Assembly (NCBI GenBank): GCA_016793165.1
Contig: JAEULA010000089.1
Span: forward strand, 62,001-126,000
Direction: 5' to 3'
DNA: 64,000 bases
Source: Alphaproteobacteria bacterium
GTDB lineage: Bacteria > Pseudomonadota > Alphaproteobacteria > CACIAM-22H2
Shown here in pieces: positions 16,612-26,227 of the stretch. The translations under genes and the position numbers were made by a program. The notes under the pieces are model-generated. The model was not told the DNA's origin and did no database searches. It saw nothing but the letters and a program-made list of their open reading frames with translations. Positions within the stretch are counted from its first letter, which is position 1. Every line of letters begins with the position of its first letter.

Positions 16612-17088
16612 TCACGCCAACCCGTCGAGCCCGTCATCGGGGTCGAGCAGGCCGCGGCGCACGCGGTCGGCGCCGAGCCGTGCGAAGCGGATCAGGAGCT
16701 GGCGCCGGCGGGCGGGTGCAAGCGGCGCCGGCGCGGCGACCGGCGGGCGCAGCGGGTGGCTGTCGTAGCCGTCGGTCACGAACAGGCCGACCGTCTCGGG
16801 CAGCAGCGCCACCGGGAAGCTCGGGCCGACCGCGAAGGCGAAGAGATCGCAGTAGTCGAGATACTCCGTCCACTTGCGGTCGCTGAGGTAGTCGGCAGGC
16901 GAAGACTTCACCTCAACGATCAGGAAGCGGCCGGACTCGTCGATCGCCATCACGTCGGCGCGGCGCCCGTTGGCGAGCGAGATCTCGGTCAGGCTGCGCC
17001 AGCCCTGTCGATCGAGTGTGCGCATGATCCCGCGGCAGATGCGTGCCGCGTCGATCGGCGCGTCGTCCTGCGGCACGACCGTGGTCAT
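16612..17088 (-). CDS. mmcB: MmcB-family DNA repair protein (158 aa)
   Basis: Small protein of the MmcB family, known in alphaproteobacteria as a putative nuclease linked to mitomycin C resistance. A PD-(D/E)xK-type core is visible: Glu35, Asp45 in NGRRADVMAID, then Glu59 and Lys61 in FLIVEVKSS. This is followed by YLSDRKWTEYLDYCDLFAFA, a conserved family segment. Length matches. The start overlaps the stop of the upstream secreted-protein gene (ATGA). No obvious LexA-like palindrome was found nearby. Nuclease activity is inferred from the fold; the cellular role is taken from the family. Confidence 0.88.
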   Translation of the reverse strand: MTTVVPQDDAPIDAARICRGIMRTLDRQGWRSLTEISLANGRRADVMAIDESGRFLIVEVKSSPADYLSDRKWTEYLDYCDLFAFAVGPSFPVALLPETVGLFVTDGYDSHPLRPPVAAPAPLAPARRRQLLIRFARLGADRVRRGLLDPDDGLDGLA

Positions 17089-17534
17089 TGGCTGCGTCCC
17101 GTCGGGGCCGCGACCCAGCGCCCGTCGTAGAGCTGGATGCGGTAGCCGCGATAGGCGTCGAGGCCTGCGATGAAGGCCGGATCGTCGTAGCCGTCCCGCA
17201 GGACCGCGCAGGCCGCGGGGCAGTCCTGGCCCGGCTCGGTGACGACCTCGAGCCGGAGCCCCGCCTCCATCATGCCGGCGAGGAAGCGCAGGATGCGCTT
17301 TGCGGTCTCGGCGTCGCCCGAGACCGCGTCGAGGCGCACGACGAGGTCGGCACGGCCGGTTCCGGTCAGCCAGCGGCCGAGCGCCTGGGCGAAGCGCACG
17401 CGATCGGCCTCCTCCAGCGCGCCGGCGATGACGATCTCGTGGTTGCCCAGCGTCACGGTGCCCGCCGCGGCCGGAGCGGCCGGCAGGGCGAACGCGGCGG
17501 CGAGCGCGAGCTGCGCGAGGGCGATCGGGGTCAT
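17085..17534 (-). CDS. Small exported protein of unknown function (149 aa)
   Basis: I do not recognise the family with certainty. The N-terminus is a clear signal peptide (LAQLALAAAFALPAAPAAAG, cleavage probably near residue 24), so the mature protein of about 125 residues is periplasmic. The body has a parallel alpha/beta look: VVRLDAVSGDAETAKRILRF, LEVVTEPGQDCPAACAVLRD with two nearby cysteines that could form a disulphide. This resembles periplasmic ClpP-like hypothetical proteins seen in alphaproteobacteria. The start at 17534 is chosen because it begins the signal peptide. It is divergent from the two-component system and overlaps mmcB. Confidence 0.65.
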   Translation of the reverse strand: MTPIALAQLALAAAFALPAAPAAAGTVTLGNHEIVIAGALEEADRVRFAQALGRWLTGTGRADLVVRLDAVSGDAETAKRILRFLAGMMEAGLRLEVVTEPGQDCPAACAVLRDGYDDPAFIAGLDAYRGYRIQLYDGRWVAAPTGRSQ

Positions 17535-17641
17535 GGCGGGCGCACTCCAGGGGCGAGCCGACAAGGCAAGTCTAGCGCTCGGCCTTGCGGCATGGCACCA
17601 GCCTGGGCTTAATCGGCCTTGCCCCCTCATTGCCTCGGCGC

Positions 17642-18322
17642 ATGCGTTTCCTCGTTGTCGAAGACGACCAAGAAGTCGCCCGGTTCATCGTCAAGGGTTT
17701 GACGGAAGCCGGCCATTCCGTCGAGCACGCGCCCGACGGCCGCGAGGGCCTGTATCGCGCGACCGGCGAACGCTACGACGCGCTCATCGTCGACCGCATG
17801 CTGCCGGGCGGCATCGACGGGCTGACGCTGATCGAGACGTTGCGACGCGCCGAGAACCTGACGCCCGTGCTGATCCTTTCCGCGCTCGGCCATGTCGACG
17901 ATCGCGTCCGCGGTCTCAAGGCGGGCGGCGACGACTACCTGACCAAGCCCTTCGCCTTCTCCGAGCTGCAGGCGCGGCTGGAGGCGATCCTGCGGCGCGG
18001 CTCCGCCAAGGCAGTGGAGACGGTGCTGCGCGTGGCCGATCTCGAGTTCGACCTGCTGGCGCGGGAGGTGCGCCGCGCCGGCCAGAGGCTCGAGCTGCTG
18101 CCGCGCGAGATGCGCCTGCTCGAGTACCTGATGCGCCATGCCGGGCAGGTCGTGACGCGCACGATGCTGCTCGAGGCGGTTTGGGACTATCATTTCGACC
18201 CGCAGACCAACGTCATCGACGTGCATGTGAGCCGGCTGCGGCAGAAGATCGACAAGGGATTCGGCCGGCCATTGCTGCACACCGTGCGCGGCGCCGGCTA
18301 CAGCCTGCGCCCGGAGAGCTGA
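17642..18322 (+). CDS. OmpR/PhoB-family response regulator (226 aa)
   Basis: Receiver domain (1-115) with the acidic pair at 7-9, phosphoacceptor Asp51 in LIVDRMLPGGIDGL, and Lys in DDYLTKPF near 104. A C-terminal winged helix follows (about 130-225; RLELLPREMRLLEYLMRHAG, then VIDVHVSRLRQKID and GAGYSLRP). The start at 17642 begins directly on the conserved MRFLVVEDD; the longer frame upstream is not part of the domain. The partner kinase starts 8 bp after the stop. The next genes (lipoprotein, PhyH dioxygenase, frmA) may be in the same transcript, but the signal and targets are unknown. Confidence 0.92.
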   Translation: MRFLVVEDDQEVARFIVKGLTEAGHSVEHAPDGREGLYRATGERYDALIVDRMLPGGIDGLTLIETLRRAENLTPVLILSALGHVDDRVRGLKAGGDDYLTKPFAFSELQARLEAILRRGSAKAVETVLRVADLEFDLLAREVRRAGQRLELLPREMRLLEYLMRHAGQVVTRTMLLEAVWDYHFDPQTNVIDVHVSRLRQKIDKGFGRPLLHTVRGAGYSLRPES

Positions 18323-18330
18323 GCGCGGCC

Positions 18331-19671
18331 ATGCTGCGCTCCACCGTGCTGCGGCTGGCGATCGGCTACGCCGCACTGTTCGCCATCTCCGCGCTCGTGC
18401 TCGCCGGCTACACCTACTGGGCGACAGACAGCTATCTCGCGCGGCAGACCGACAAGACGATCGTGGCCGTCGCCGACGCGATGCTCGAGCGCTTCCGCAA
18501 CGAGGGGATCGCCGGGCTGTCGCGCGCGATCGAGGCGCGGCTCGCCGAGGAGGCCGACGAGGACGAGGTGATCGTGCTGGTCGACCGCGACCGCCGCGTC
18601 GTCGCGGGCAATCTCGAGACCGTGCCTGCGGGCGCGACCGGGCCGTGGTTCGCCCTCGAGCTGGTGCGCGAGCAGCGCAGCTCGACGGCGCGGATGCTGC
18701 GGCTGCCGCTGAACACCGGACATGTCCTCATGGTCGGCCGCGACGTCCAGGTCCGCCTGGAGGTCCGCAAGGTCGTCGCCGACACGCTGCTGTGGTCGAC
18801 CGGCGTGACCGCCGCGATCGCGATCCTCCTCGGGCTGGTCGCGCGCCGCATCCTGACGCGGCGGCTCGCCTCGATCAGCTCGGTCGCCGATCGCGTCGTG
18901 CTCGGCGACCTTTCGCCGCGCGTTCCGCTGACGGGCGCGGGCGACGAGTTCGACCGGCTGTCGGGCGACATCAACGTCATGCTCGATCGCCTCACCGAAC
19001 TGATGGACGGCGTGCGACAGGTCTCGAACGCGATAGCCCACGACCTGCGGACGCCGCTGACCCGCCTGCGCGGCCGGCTCGAGACGGCGCTCGCGGCCGC
19101 GGATTCGCCGGCGCGGTTCCGCGCGACGGCCGAGCTGGCGCTGCAGGAGCTCGACCAGGTGGTGCGCATCTTCGACGCCCTGCTGCGCATCGCGGAGATC
19201 GAGGCCGGTCATCGCCGCGCGGCCTTCGCGCCGGTCGACCTGGCGGCGATCGCCACCGATGTCGTCGAGCTCTACCAGCCGCTGGCCGAGCAGCGCGGGC
19301 TGGTGCTCGAGGCGGCCCTCGACAAGGCCGAGATCGTCGGCGACTCCGCCCTGATCGCGCAGGCCCTCGCCAATCTCGTCGACAACGCGATCAAGTACAC
19401 GCCGGCGGGAGGCCGGATCCGGGTGGCGACCGTGCGGCGCGACGGGCTCGCCGAGATAAAAGTGGCCGATTCCGGCCCCGGCATCCCGGTCGAGGAGCGC
19501 GAAAAGGTCACGCAGCGGTTCTACCGGGTGGAGCATAGCCGCGGCTCGCCGGGCAGCGGGCTGGGGTTGAGTCTGGTGGGCTCGGTCGCCAAGCTCCATG
19601 GCGGCCACCTGGCGCTGCACGACAATTCACCGGGCCTGCGGGTGGTGCTGGCGCTGCCGGCGGCGGGCTGA
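18331..19671 (+). CDS. Sensor histidine kinase, partner of 17642-18322 (446 aa)
   Basis: Inner-membrane kinase with transmembrane helices at about 8-30 and 152-174 around a periplasmic domain of about 120 residues rich in charged amino acids. HAMP follows (about 175-225), then the HisKA domain with phosphorylatable His237 in SNAIAHDLRTPLTRL, and HATPase_c with the N box NLVDNAIKYTPAGG, G1 DSGPGIPVEERE and SPGSGLGLSLV. All catalytic boxes are intact. Length and order are typical of the EnvZ/QseC class. The sensory domain has no recognisable fold, so the stimulus is unknown. Confidence 0.92.
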   Translation: MLRSTVLRLAIGYAALFAISALVLAGYTYWATDSYLARQTDKTIVAVADAMLERFRNEGIAGLSRAIEARLAEEADEDEVIVLVDRDRRVVAGNLETVPAGATGPWFALELVREQRSSTARMLRLPLNTGHVLMVGRDVQVRLEVRKVVADTLLWSTGVTAAIAILLGLVARRILTRRLASISSVADRVVLGDLSPRVPLTGAGDEFDRLSGDINVMLDRLTELMDGVRQVSNAIAHDLRTPLTRLRGRLETALAAADSPARFRATAELALQELDQVVRIFDALLRIAEIEAGHRRAAFAPVDLAAIATDVVELYQPLAEQRGLVLEAALDKAEIVGDSALIAQALANLVDNAIKYTPAGGRIRVATVRRDGLAEIKVADSGPGIPVEEREKVTQRFYRVEHSRGSPGSGLGLSLVGSVAKLHGGHLALHDNSPGLRVVLALPAAG

Positions 19672-19685
19672 CGAGGGAGACGACG

Positions 19686-20240
19686 ATGGCTGGACGCATC
19701 CTGTTGCTCGCGGCGCTGGCGATGCTGGCGGCCTGCAGCGCGCCGCGTGTGTTGTACTTCGGGCAGGACTTCTCGGCGCTCTACCAGCGCCGGGAACTCT
19801 CGACGGCGGCCGCGCAGGGGCCCGTGCCGCTCGTGGTGCGCGGCAACCCCTTCGGCGGCGCGCCCGCCGAGATCGCCGGCCCGACGCTCGCGGCGATGTC
19901 GCGCTCGCCTTCGCTGCAGCCCGTGCGGCTCACGACCGGCGATCCGGGTCCGCGGCAGGTCGACTACCGGATCATCCTCGCCTACGGCCAGCCGTTCGTC
20001 GGCGCGGGAGGCCTGTGCGCGGCGCCCGACGCGCCGATCGCGGCGGAGCCGACCTTGAGTGCGACCGCGGCCTTCTGCATCGGCGACAAGCTCCTCAGCA
20101 CCGCGCGCGGTCGCAGCCTCGACCCGGTGCGCGGCCCCGACGATCCCGCCTTCGCGGCCTTCCTCGCCTCGCTCGTGGACGTGCTGCTGCCGCCGACAAA
20201 TCCGCGGCTGTTCGGATGCGGGCCGCGGCCGGGCTGCTAG
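19686..20240 (+). CDS. Putative lipoprotein of unknown function (184 aa)
   Basis: A lipobox is visible: ILLLAALAMLAAC with Cys17 as the lipidated residue, so the mature protein should be membrane-anchored in the periplasm. The body (LVVRGNPFGGAPAEIAGPTL, then YRIILAYGQPFVGAGGLCAA) recalls small proteobacterial hypothetical lipoproteins; cysteines near 115, 138 and at the C-terminus could pair. I cannot name the family. It lies 14 bp after the histidine kinase gene and 17 bp before the PhyH dioxygenase, so it may be an accessory sensor or simply an operon passenger. Confidence 0.65.
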   Translation: MAGRILLLAALAMLAACSAPRVLYFGQDFSALYQRRELSTAAAQGPVPLVVRGNPFGGAPAEIAGPTLAAMSRSPSLQPVRLTTGDPGPRQVDYRIILAYGQPFVGAGGLCAAPDAPIAAEPTLSATAAFCIGDKLLSTARGRSLDPVRGPDDPAFAAFLASLVDVLLPPTNPRLFGCGPRPGC

Positions 20241-20257
20241 CGGCGCGGCGTCGGGCG

Positions 20258-21166
20258 ATGGACATCGACGAGATCCGAATCGCGGGCCGACCGATCCCCG
20301 CGGACATGTTGGGGAGCTTGCGGGTGCTGGCGGCGGAGGCCGCGACCCCGTCGGAGCTGCAATCGCGTCTCGCCGCGGACGGCTATGTGCTGCTGCGCGG
20401 CGCGATACCGCGCGACGACGTGCTCGCGGCGCGCCATGAGGTGCTGCGACGCCTCGCGGCGGTCGGCGAGATCGCGGAGCCGAGCGCCGAGGCCGTCGCG
20501 ACCGGCACGAGCCGCCGTGCCGAGCTCGCCCCCGACGCGAACGCGTTCTGGCGCGACGTCTGCGAGGGGCCGGCGCTGCGGCGCGCGGCGCATGCGCCGG
20601 CGCTGCGGGCCCTGGCCGCCGCCGCGCTCGGCCGCGCGGCGAAGCCGTTCGACTTCGTGTGGCTGCGAACGATGATCGAGGGGCGCGCGTCGCCTCTGCA
20701 TTTCGACCACGTCTACATGAACCGCGGCAGCGCCAACGTGCTGACCGCCTGGGTGCCGCTCGGCGACGTGCCGCCGGCCGCGGGGCCGATCGTCTTCGTC
20801 GAGGGCTCGCACCGCTTCGAGGACGTCATCGCGCGCTACCGCGGCGTCGACGTGGATCGCGACGGCCTGCCGGGGTCGTTCCCGGAGGACGCCGTCGGCT
20901 TCGCGCGCGCCCGCGGCTGCCGGTTGCTCACCGCGGATTTCCGCGCCGGGGACGTGATCCTGTTCGGGATGTTCACCCTGCATGGGTCATGCGACAATCG
21001 ATCCGGCAACGGTCGCGTGCGCCTGTCGTGCGACGTCCGCTGGCAGCCGGCCGACGAGGCCGAGGACGATCGCTGGTTCGGCTCGCCGCCGTCCGGCCAT
21101 CAGGGGAAGAGCTACGGCGGCATGAACGGCGCGCGACCGCTCGGCGAGACCTACATCGCCCGCTGA
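20258..21166 (+). CDS. Phytanoyl-CoA dioxygenase (PhyH) family oxygenase (302 aa)
   Basis: Fe(II)/2-oxoglutarate-dependent dioxygenase. The facial triad is visible as His148 and Asp150 (PLHFDHVYMNRG) and His242 (FTLHGSCDN), with Arg254 (NGRVRLSCDVRW) as the probable 2-oxoglutarate anchor. Strand GPIVFVEGSHRFED is typical of the double-stranded beta-helix in this family. Substrates of bacterial PhyH proteins vary widely, including small amines, phosphonates and secondary metabolites, so no reaction is assigned. It precedes an unassigned TIM-barrel protein by 26 bp. The shared direction with frmA could mean its product includes formaldehyde, as in oxidative demethylation; this is speculation. 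Confidence 0.8.
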   Translation: MDIDEIRIAGRPIPADMLGSLRVLAAEAATPSELQSRLAADGYVLLRGAIPRDDVLAARHEVLRRLAAVGEIAEPSAEAVATGTSRRAELAPDANAFWRDVCEGPALRRAAHAPALRALAAAALGRAAKPFDFVWLRTMIEGRASPLHFDHVYMNRGSANVLTAWVPLGDVPPAAGPIVFVEGSHRFEDVIARYRGVDVDRDGLPGSFPEDAVGFARARGCRLLTADFRAGDVILFGMFTLHGSCDNRSGNGRVRLSCDVRWQPADEAEDDRWFGSPPSGHQGKSYGGMNGARPLGETYIAR

Positions 21167-21192
21167 CGGAGCCGCCGACGGGGAGGAACGAC

Positions 21193-22200
21193 GTGAGACA
21201 GATCGGCGATCTGAAGTTCGGCTGCACGGCCAACGGCACGACCCACCAGGACACCAACATCCCGGACATCACGACCAAGATCCGGATGGTGAAGGAGGCG
21301 GGCGTGTTCGACTACATCGACCGCACGCCGCCCGACGAGGAGTTCCGCGAGACGCTCAAGGCGTCGGAGAAGTACGACCTGCCGATCCTCGCGAGCGGCT
21401 GGTTCTACACGCTGGGTCGCGACGAATCGCTGTTCGAGCAGAACATCATCAAGGGCCGGCTGCTCGGCACGAAGGTGCACAACGTCCAGGTCATGACGAA
21501 CCACGCCGACGGCCACGTCCTGAGCAACGACGAGGTCGCCGCGTTCTACCTGCGCGCCCACGACTTCGGCATGCGCCACGGCGTCGTGCCCTGCTTCGAG
21601 GTGCACGTGAACATGTGGTCCGAGCATCTCGGCCGCGTCGAGCAGGTCGCCGAGCTGGTGAAGAAGCGCGGCGTGCCGTTCCACATGACGCTCGACCACA
21701 GCCACGTGATCTTCAAGATCGACAATCCCAAGGAGCAGATGGTCCAGAACATGAAGGCCGACGTCGATGCCGGCCGCCTGATCCTGGACCCCGCCAGGCC
21801 CGGAAACGTGGCGAAGAAGTGGATCGACGCGAATTTCGTCCACCATGCCCATGCGCGCTGCGCGGTGCCGGCCAACCCGGTCAACGTCTGGGCCAAGCAT
21901 CCCGACGGCAGCTTCGGCCGCGGCATCCAGTACCCGTTCGTCCGGCCGAAGCCGGGCGAGTACGTGACCGACGAGTGGGACGAGAAGCGCATCGAGCCGT
22001 GGAAGCGCGTGGTGCGCGACCTGCTGGCCCACCACGCCACGCACGACGAGAGCCCGATCCGGCAGATCTCGTGCGAGCACATCCCGGCGATCGACTACGG
22101 CGCCGGGCACAAGTACTCGATCTTCGAGCAGAACGTCGCCTGCGCGAAGTGGATGCGCGAGGAGTGGGCGAAGGCGCTTGCCGCCGCCGCCAAGCACTGA
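21193..22200 (+). CDS. Xylose-isomerase-like TIM-barrel protein, unassigned (335 aa, GTG start)
   Basis: No specific family recognised. Repeating strand-helix units and the likely metal ligands Glu136 (PCFEVHVNMW), Asp168 (MTLDHSHVIF), a His in NFVHHAHARC and Glu295 (SCEHIPAIDYG) fit the AP-endonuclease-2/xylose-isomerase barrel, which uses two divalent ions. The GTG at 21193 is preceded by GGGAGG at good spacing. It lies between a PhyH dioxygenase and frmA. The conserved look of segments such as TTHQDTNIPDITTKIRMVKE suggests a well-defined but uncharacterised enzyme, perhaps an isomerase or epimerase acting downstream of the dioxygenase. Confidence 0.6.
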   Translation: MRQIGDLKFGCTANGTTHQDTNIPDITTKIRMVKEAGVFDYIDRTPPDEEFRETLKASEKYDLPILASGWFYTLGRDESLFEQNIIKGRLLGTKVHNVQVMTNHADGHVLSNDEVAAFYLRAHDFGMRHGVVPCFEVHVNMWSEHLGRVEQVAELVKKRGVPFHMTLDHSHVIFKIDNPKEQMVQNMKADVDAGRLILDPARPGNVAKKWIDANFVHHAHARCAVPANPVNVWAKHPDGSFGRGIQYPFVRPKPGEYVTDEWDEKRIEPWKRVVRDLLAHHATHDESPIRQISCEHIPAIDYGAGHKYSIFEQNVACAKWMREEWAKALAAAAKH

Positions 22201-22245
22201 TCAGACCCAGCACCGATCAACCAGAAAGACCGAGGAGTCGAGACG

Positions 22246-23355
<1,110 letters not shown>

Positions 23356-23365
23356 TCCCACCCGC

Positions 23366-23451
23366 CTTCCCCGGCTTCGGGCCGCGGGGAGGGGTCCAAG
23401 AGACCGGTCCCGCCGCCCCCTCTCCCGCCACACGAAGCGACGGGGGAGGGG
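23366..23451. repeat. Two GC-rich imperfect hairpins between frmA and fghA
   Basis: A first imperfect stem pairs the TTCCCCGG region with CCGCGGGGAGG (about 23370-23397). A second pairs CCCCTCTCCCGCC (about 23417-23429) with GACGGGGGAGGGG (23439-23451) over a nine-base loop. Such C/G-run hairpins are common as dispersed intergenic elements in GC-rich alphaproteobacteria. They may stabilise the frmA end or attenuate transcription into fghA. Confidence 0.5.
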
Positions 23452-23479
23452 AGCGGGGCGTCTCCCGGCAGGAGCAACA

Positions 23480-24322
23480 ATGTCGACGATCGAGACACTC
23501 GCCGAGCACGTCTGCTTCGGCGGCACGCAAGGCTTCTATCGCCACGCTTCGAGCGCCGTGGCCGGCCCGATGCGCTTCGCGGTCTTCGCGCCGGCGCAGG
23601 CGAGGCAGCGCAAGCTGCCGGTGCTCTTCTACCTGGCGGGACTGACCTGCACCGAGGAGACGTTCACGATCAAGGCGGGCGCGCAGCGCGTCGCGGCCGA
23701 GCTCGGCCTGATCCTGGTCATGCCCGACACGAGCCCGCGAGAGCCGCAGCTGCCGGGCGATCGCGACAACTGGGATTTCGGCCAGGGGGCCGGGTTCTAT
23801 GTCGACGCGACGCAGTCGCCATGGCGGTCCCACTACCGCATGTTCAGCTACGTGACCCAGGAGCTGCCGGAGCTGATCGACGCGCATTTCGCCACCGACC
23901 ACAAGCGTCGCGGCGTGTTCGGCCATTCGATGGGCGGACACGGCGCCCTGGTCGCCGCGCTCCGGCGGCCGGACGTCTTCAAGAGCTGCTCGGCCTTCGC
24001 GCCCATCTCGGCGCCGATGGAATGCCCGTGGGGCCACAAGGCGCTCGGCAATTATCTCGGCGCCGATCGCGCCGCCTGGTCCGCCTATGACGCGAGCCAG
24101 CTCATGCGCGCCAAGCCTTTCGGCCGCGAGATCCTCGTCGACCAGGGCTTGGGGGACAAGTTCCTGACCGAGCAGCTCAAGCCCGAGCTGCTCGAGGCGG
24201 CCGCGACGGCGTCGGGCCAGAAGCTCACGCTGCGCCGCCACGCCGGCTACGACCACGGCTACTACTTCATCCAGAGCTTCGTCGCCGACCACCTCGCCCA
24301 CCACGCGAAGCAGCTGGGCTGA
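23480..24322 (+). CDS. fghA: S-formylglutathione hydrolase (280 aa)
   Basis: Alpha/beta hydrolase releasing formate and glutathione from S-formylglutathione, completing glutathione-dependent formaldehyde oxidation. The nucleophile elbow GHSMGGHGA places Ser150; Asp in ILVDQGLGDKFL (about 225) and His in YDHGYYF (about 258) complete the triad. The esterase-D hallmark YLAGLTCTEETFTIKAGAQR is present. Length is normal. The start follows a GGAG-type ribosome-binding sequence. It lies downstream of frmA in the same direction. Confidence 0.95.
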   Translation: MSTIETLAEHVCFGGTQGFYRHASSAVAGPMRFAVFAPAQARQRKLPVLFYLAGLTCTEETFTIKAGAQRVAAELGLILVMPDTSPREPQLPGDRDNWDFGQGAGFYVDATQSPWRSHYRMFSYVTQELPELIDAHFATDHKRRGVFGHSMGGHGALVAALRRPDVFKSCSAFAPISAPMECPWGHKALGNYLGADRAAWSAYDASQLMRAKPFGREILVDQGLGDKFLTEQLKPELLEAAATASGQKLTLRRHAGYDHGYYFIQSFVADHLAHHAKQLG

Positions 24323-24379
24323 GCCGACGCGGCGCCGGCCATCGGCGGCGGGCCGTGGTCGGCCGGACGGGGAGACCGA

Positions 24380-25149
24380 ATGTCGGGCGCGACCGACGAG
24401 CTGCTGCCCCTCTTGGACGCGATCCGCGTGCAGCGCTGCGCGGGGTGTTCCGTGGTGTTCGCGCGAGGTTCGCGCATCCGACGAGAAGCCGCGGCGCATT
24501 CGGATGTCGACCTCGTGGTCGTGTCCCCAGCGTCGCGTGCGCCTGTCGCGAGGCGTTCCATTTCGCGGGGCTGCCCGTCGAGGCCGTCGTGCACGATGCG
24601 GAGACGGCCGAGTACGTCTTCAGCGGGGTCGATCGGCGCTCAGGAATCCCGGCCCTTTCGCTGATGGTCGCGGACGGCATCGAGGCTCCGGCGCCTGACG
24701 AGGTGTCGAGGGGCCTGAAGCGTGGCGCCACGGCCATGCTCGACGCGGGGCCGCCCGGCCTCGATCCCGAGCTCGACGCGCGGCTGCGGTACGAGATCGG
24801 CGACATGCTCGACGACTTGCGCGATCCCCGCCCGTGCCGCGAGCTGCTCGGCATCGGCGGCGTGTCGTTCGCGTCGCTGGCGAACTACGTGCTTCGCAGC
24901 CGGGGCCGCTGGTCGGCGCCGGGCAAGGCGATTGCCGCCGCGCTCGGCCGGTTGGATCCGCTCATGGCCGAGACCTACGTTCGCGCGTTCGAGCTTCCTT
25001 TCAGGGCAGGCGACGCCGGTGAGGTGCTTCAGCTCGCCGAGAACATTCTTGCACCGCGTGGCGGCCCGCATTTCGACGGCTGGCGATCTGCGGCGCCAAG
25101 CACTCGGCGATCTTCGCGCCCAGGTCGCCGGAAGATCGATCCGGGGTGA
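24380..25149 (+). pseudogene. Nucleotidyltransferase-domain gene with a -1 frameshift
   Basis: The first part (from MSGATDELLPLLDAIRVQRC in one frame) contains the nucleotidyltransferase motif GSRIRREAAAHSDVDLVVV. The rest continues in the -1 frame from about 24520-24545: REAFHFAGLPVEAVVHDAET and so on through AENILAPRGGPHFDGW to the stop at 25149. Joined, the two parts make one protein of about 255 aa that looks like a complete member of a minimal nucleotidyltransferase family. A single missing base explains the break, so this is either a recent pseudogene or a sequencing error. In the motif, Arg replaces the usual Gly after GSRxR. Natural substrate unknown; toxin-antitoxin-type MNT domains share the motif, but no HEPN partner is seen. 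Confidence 0.75.
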
Positions 25150-25222
25150 GCCTCCGCGGTCGGAAACGCACGCCGGGTCGGGATTCCGCGACGATCCGTA
25201 CTTCCGTGAGCACGGCCGAGGA

Positions 25223-26227
25223 TCACGGCGTCGGCGCGTCGGCGCGCAGCAGCTTCTCCGCTTTCAGCTCGGCCCAGAACGCGGCCGGCACCGGGTGCTT
25301 CATCAGCGCCGCGTTGTCGTCGACCTCGGCGGGCGTGCGCGCCCCCGGAATCACCGCGACGACGGCCGGGTGCGCGAGCGGAAACTGCAGCGCTGCGGCC
25401 CGCAGCGGCACGCGGTGGCGCGCGCAGACCGTCTCGATCGCGGCGACGCGGGCGAGCATTTCCGGCGTCGCCGGCTTGTAGTTGTAAGTCGCCGCGGGCT
25501 TGGCGCCGATCGCGAGGATGCCGGAATTGTACGGGCCGCCGATGACGATGCCGGTGCCGCGCGCGACGCACATCGGCAGCAGCTCGTCGAGCGCGGACTG
25601 GTCGAGCAGCGTGTAGCGCCCGGCCAACAGGAAGAGATCGATGTGCCCGTGCGCGAGCGCGTCGCGGCAGGTCTGCCAATGGTTCACGCCGAGACCGATC
25701 GCGGAGACGACGCCCTCGGCCTTCATCCGCGCCAGCTCCGGCAGCGCGCCGTCCATCGCCTCCTTGAACCGTCGCGGGCCGTCGGCGCCGTGCGCGTCGT
25801 GGTCGCAGTCGTGCACGTAGGCGATGTCGACTCGGGCCATGCCGAGCCGGTGCAGGCTGAACTCGAGCGACCTGCGCGCGCCGTCGCCCGAGTAGTCGTA
25901 GCGCTGGACGAAGGGCAGGGTGCCGGTGAAGCCGAACTGCTCGCTGGGCGCCGAGGCGTCCGGGAAGAGCAGGCGCCCGACCTTGGTCGAGAGCACGAAG
26001 CTGTCGCGCGGCTTGCCGCGCAGCGCCTCGCCCATGCGGTGCTCGCTGAGGCCGTGGCCGTAGTGCGGCGCGGTGTCGAAGTGGCGCAGGCCGACCTCGT
26101 AGGCGCGACGCACCGCGGCCACCGCCGCGGCCTCGTCGATCGCGGCGAAGAGGTTGCCCAGCGGCGCGCCGCCGAAGCCGAACGGCCCGAGCCCGAGGCC
26201 GCGGATCTCGCGCATCGGCGCGGGCAT
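25223..26227 (-). CDS. Aldo-keto reductase, L-fucose/D-threo-aldose 1-dehydrogenase-like (334 aa)
   Basis: TIM-barrel oxidoreductase with the AKR tetrad Asp51 and Tyr56 (HFDTAPHYGHGLSEHRMGEA), Lys82 (STKVGRLL) and His139 (AYVHDCDHDAHG). The overall pattern, including VSAIGLGVNHWQTC and GPYNSGIL, is that of D-threo-aldose/L-fucose dehydrogenases, which oxidise the C1 hydroxyl of the pyranose to a lactone with NAD(P). A FucU/RbsD mutarotase gene overlaps its start by one base (TGATG), which supports an aldose substrate. The pair is divergent from a GntR regulator and an aldolase. Pyridoxal 4-dehydrogenase is a related alternative. Confidence 0.83.
   Translation of the reverse strand: MPAPMREIRGLGLGPFGFGGAPLGNLFAAIDEAAAVAAVRRAYEVGLRHFDTAPHYGHGLSEHRMGEALRGKPRDSFVLSTKVGRLLFPDASAPSEQFGFTGTLPFVQRYDYSGDGARRSLEFSLHRLGMARVDIAYVHDCDHDAHGADGPRRFKEAMDGALPELARMKAEGVVSAIGLGVNHWQTCRDALAHGHIDLFLLAGRYTLLDQSALDELLPMCVARGTGIVIGGPYNSGILAIGAKPAATYNYKPATPEMLARVAAIETVCARHRVPLRAAALQFPLAHPAVVAVIPGARTPAEVDDNAALMKHPVPAAFWAELKAEKLLRADAPTP

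Noticed and set aside
24380..25149. MNT/HEPN toxin-antitoxin module
   Set aside because: Only the nucleotidyltransferase is present and it is larger than MNT antitoxins; no HEPN gene is adjacent.
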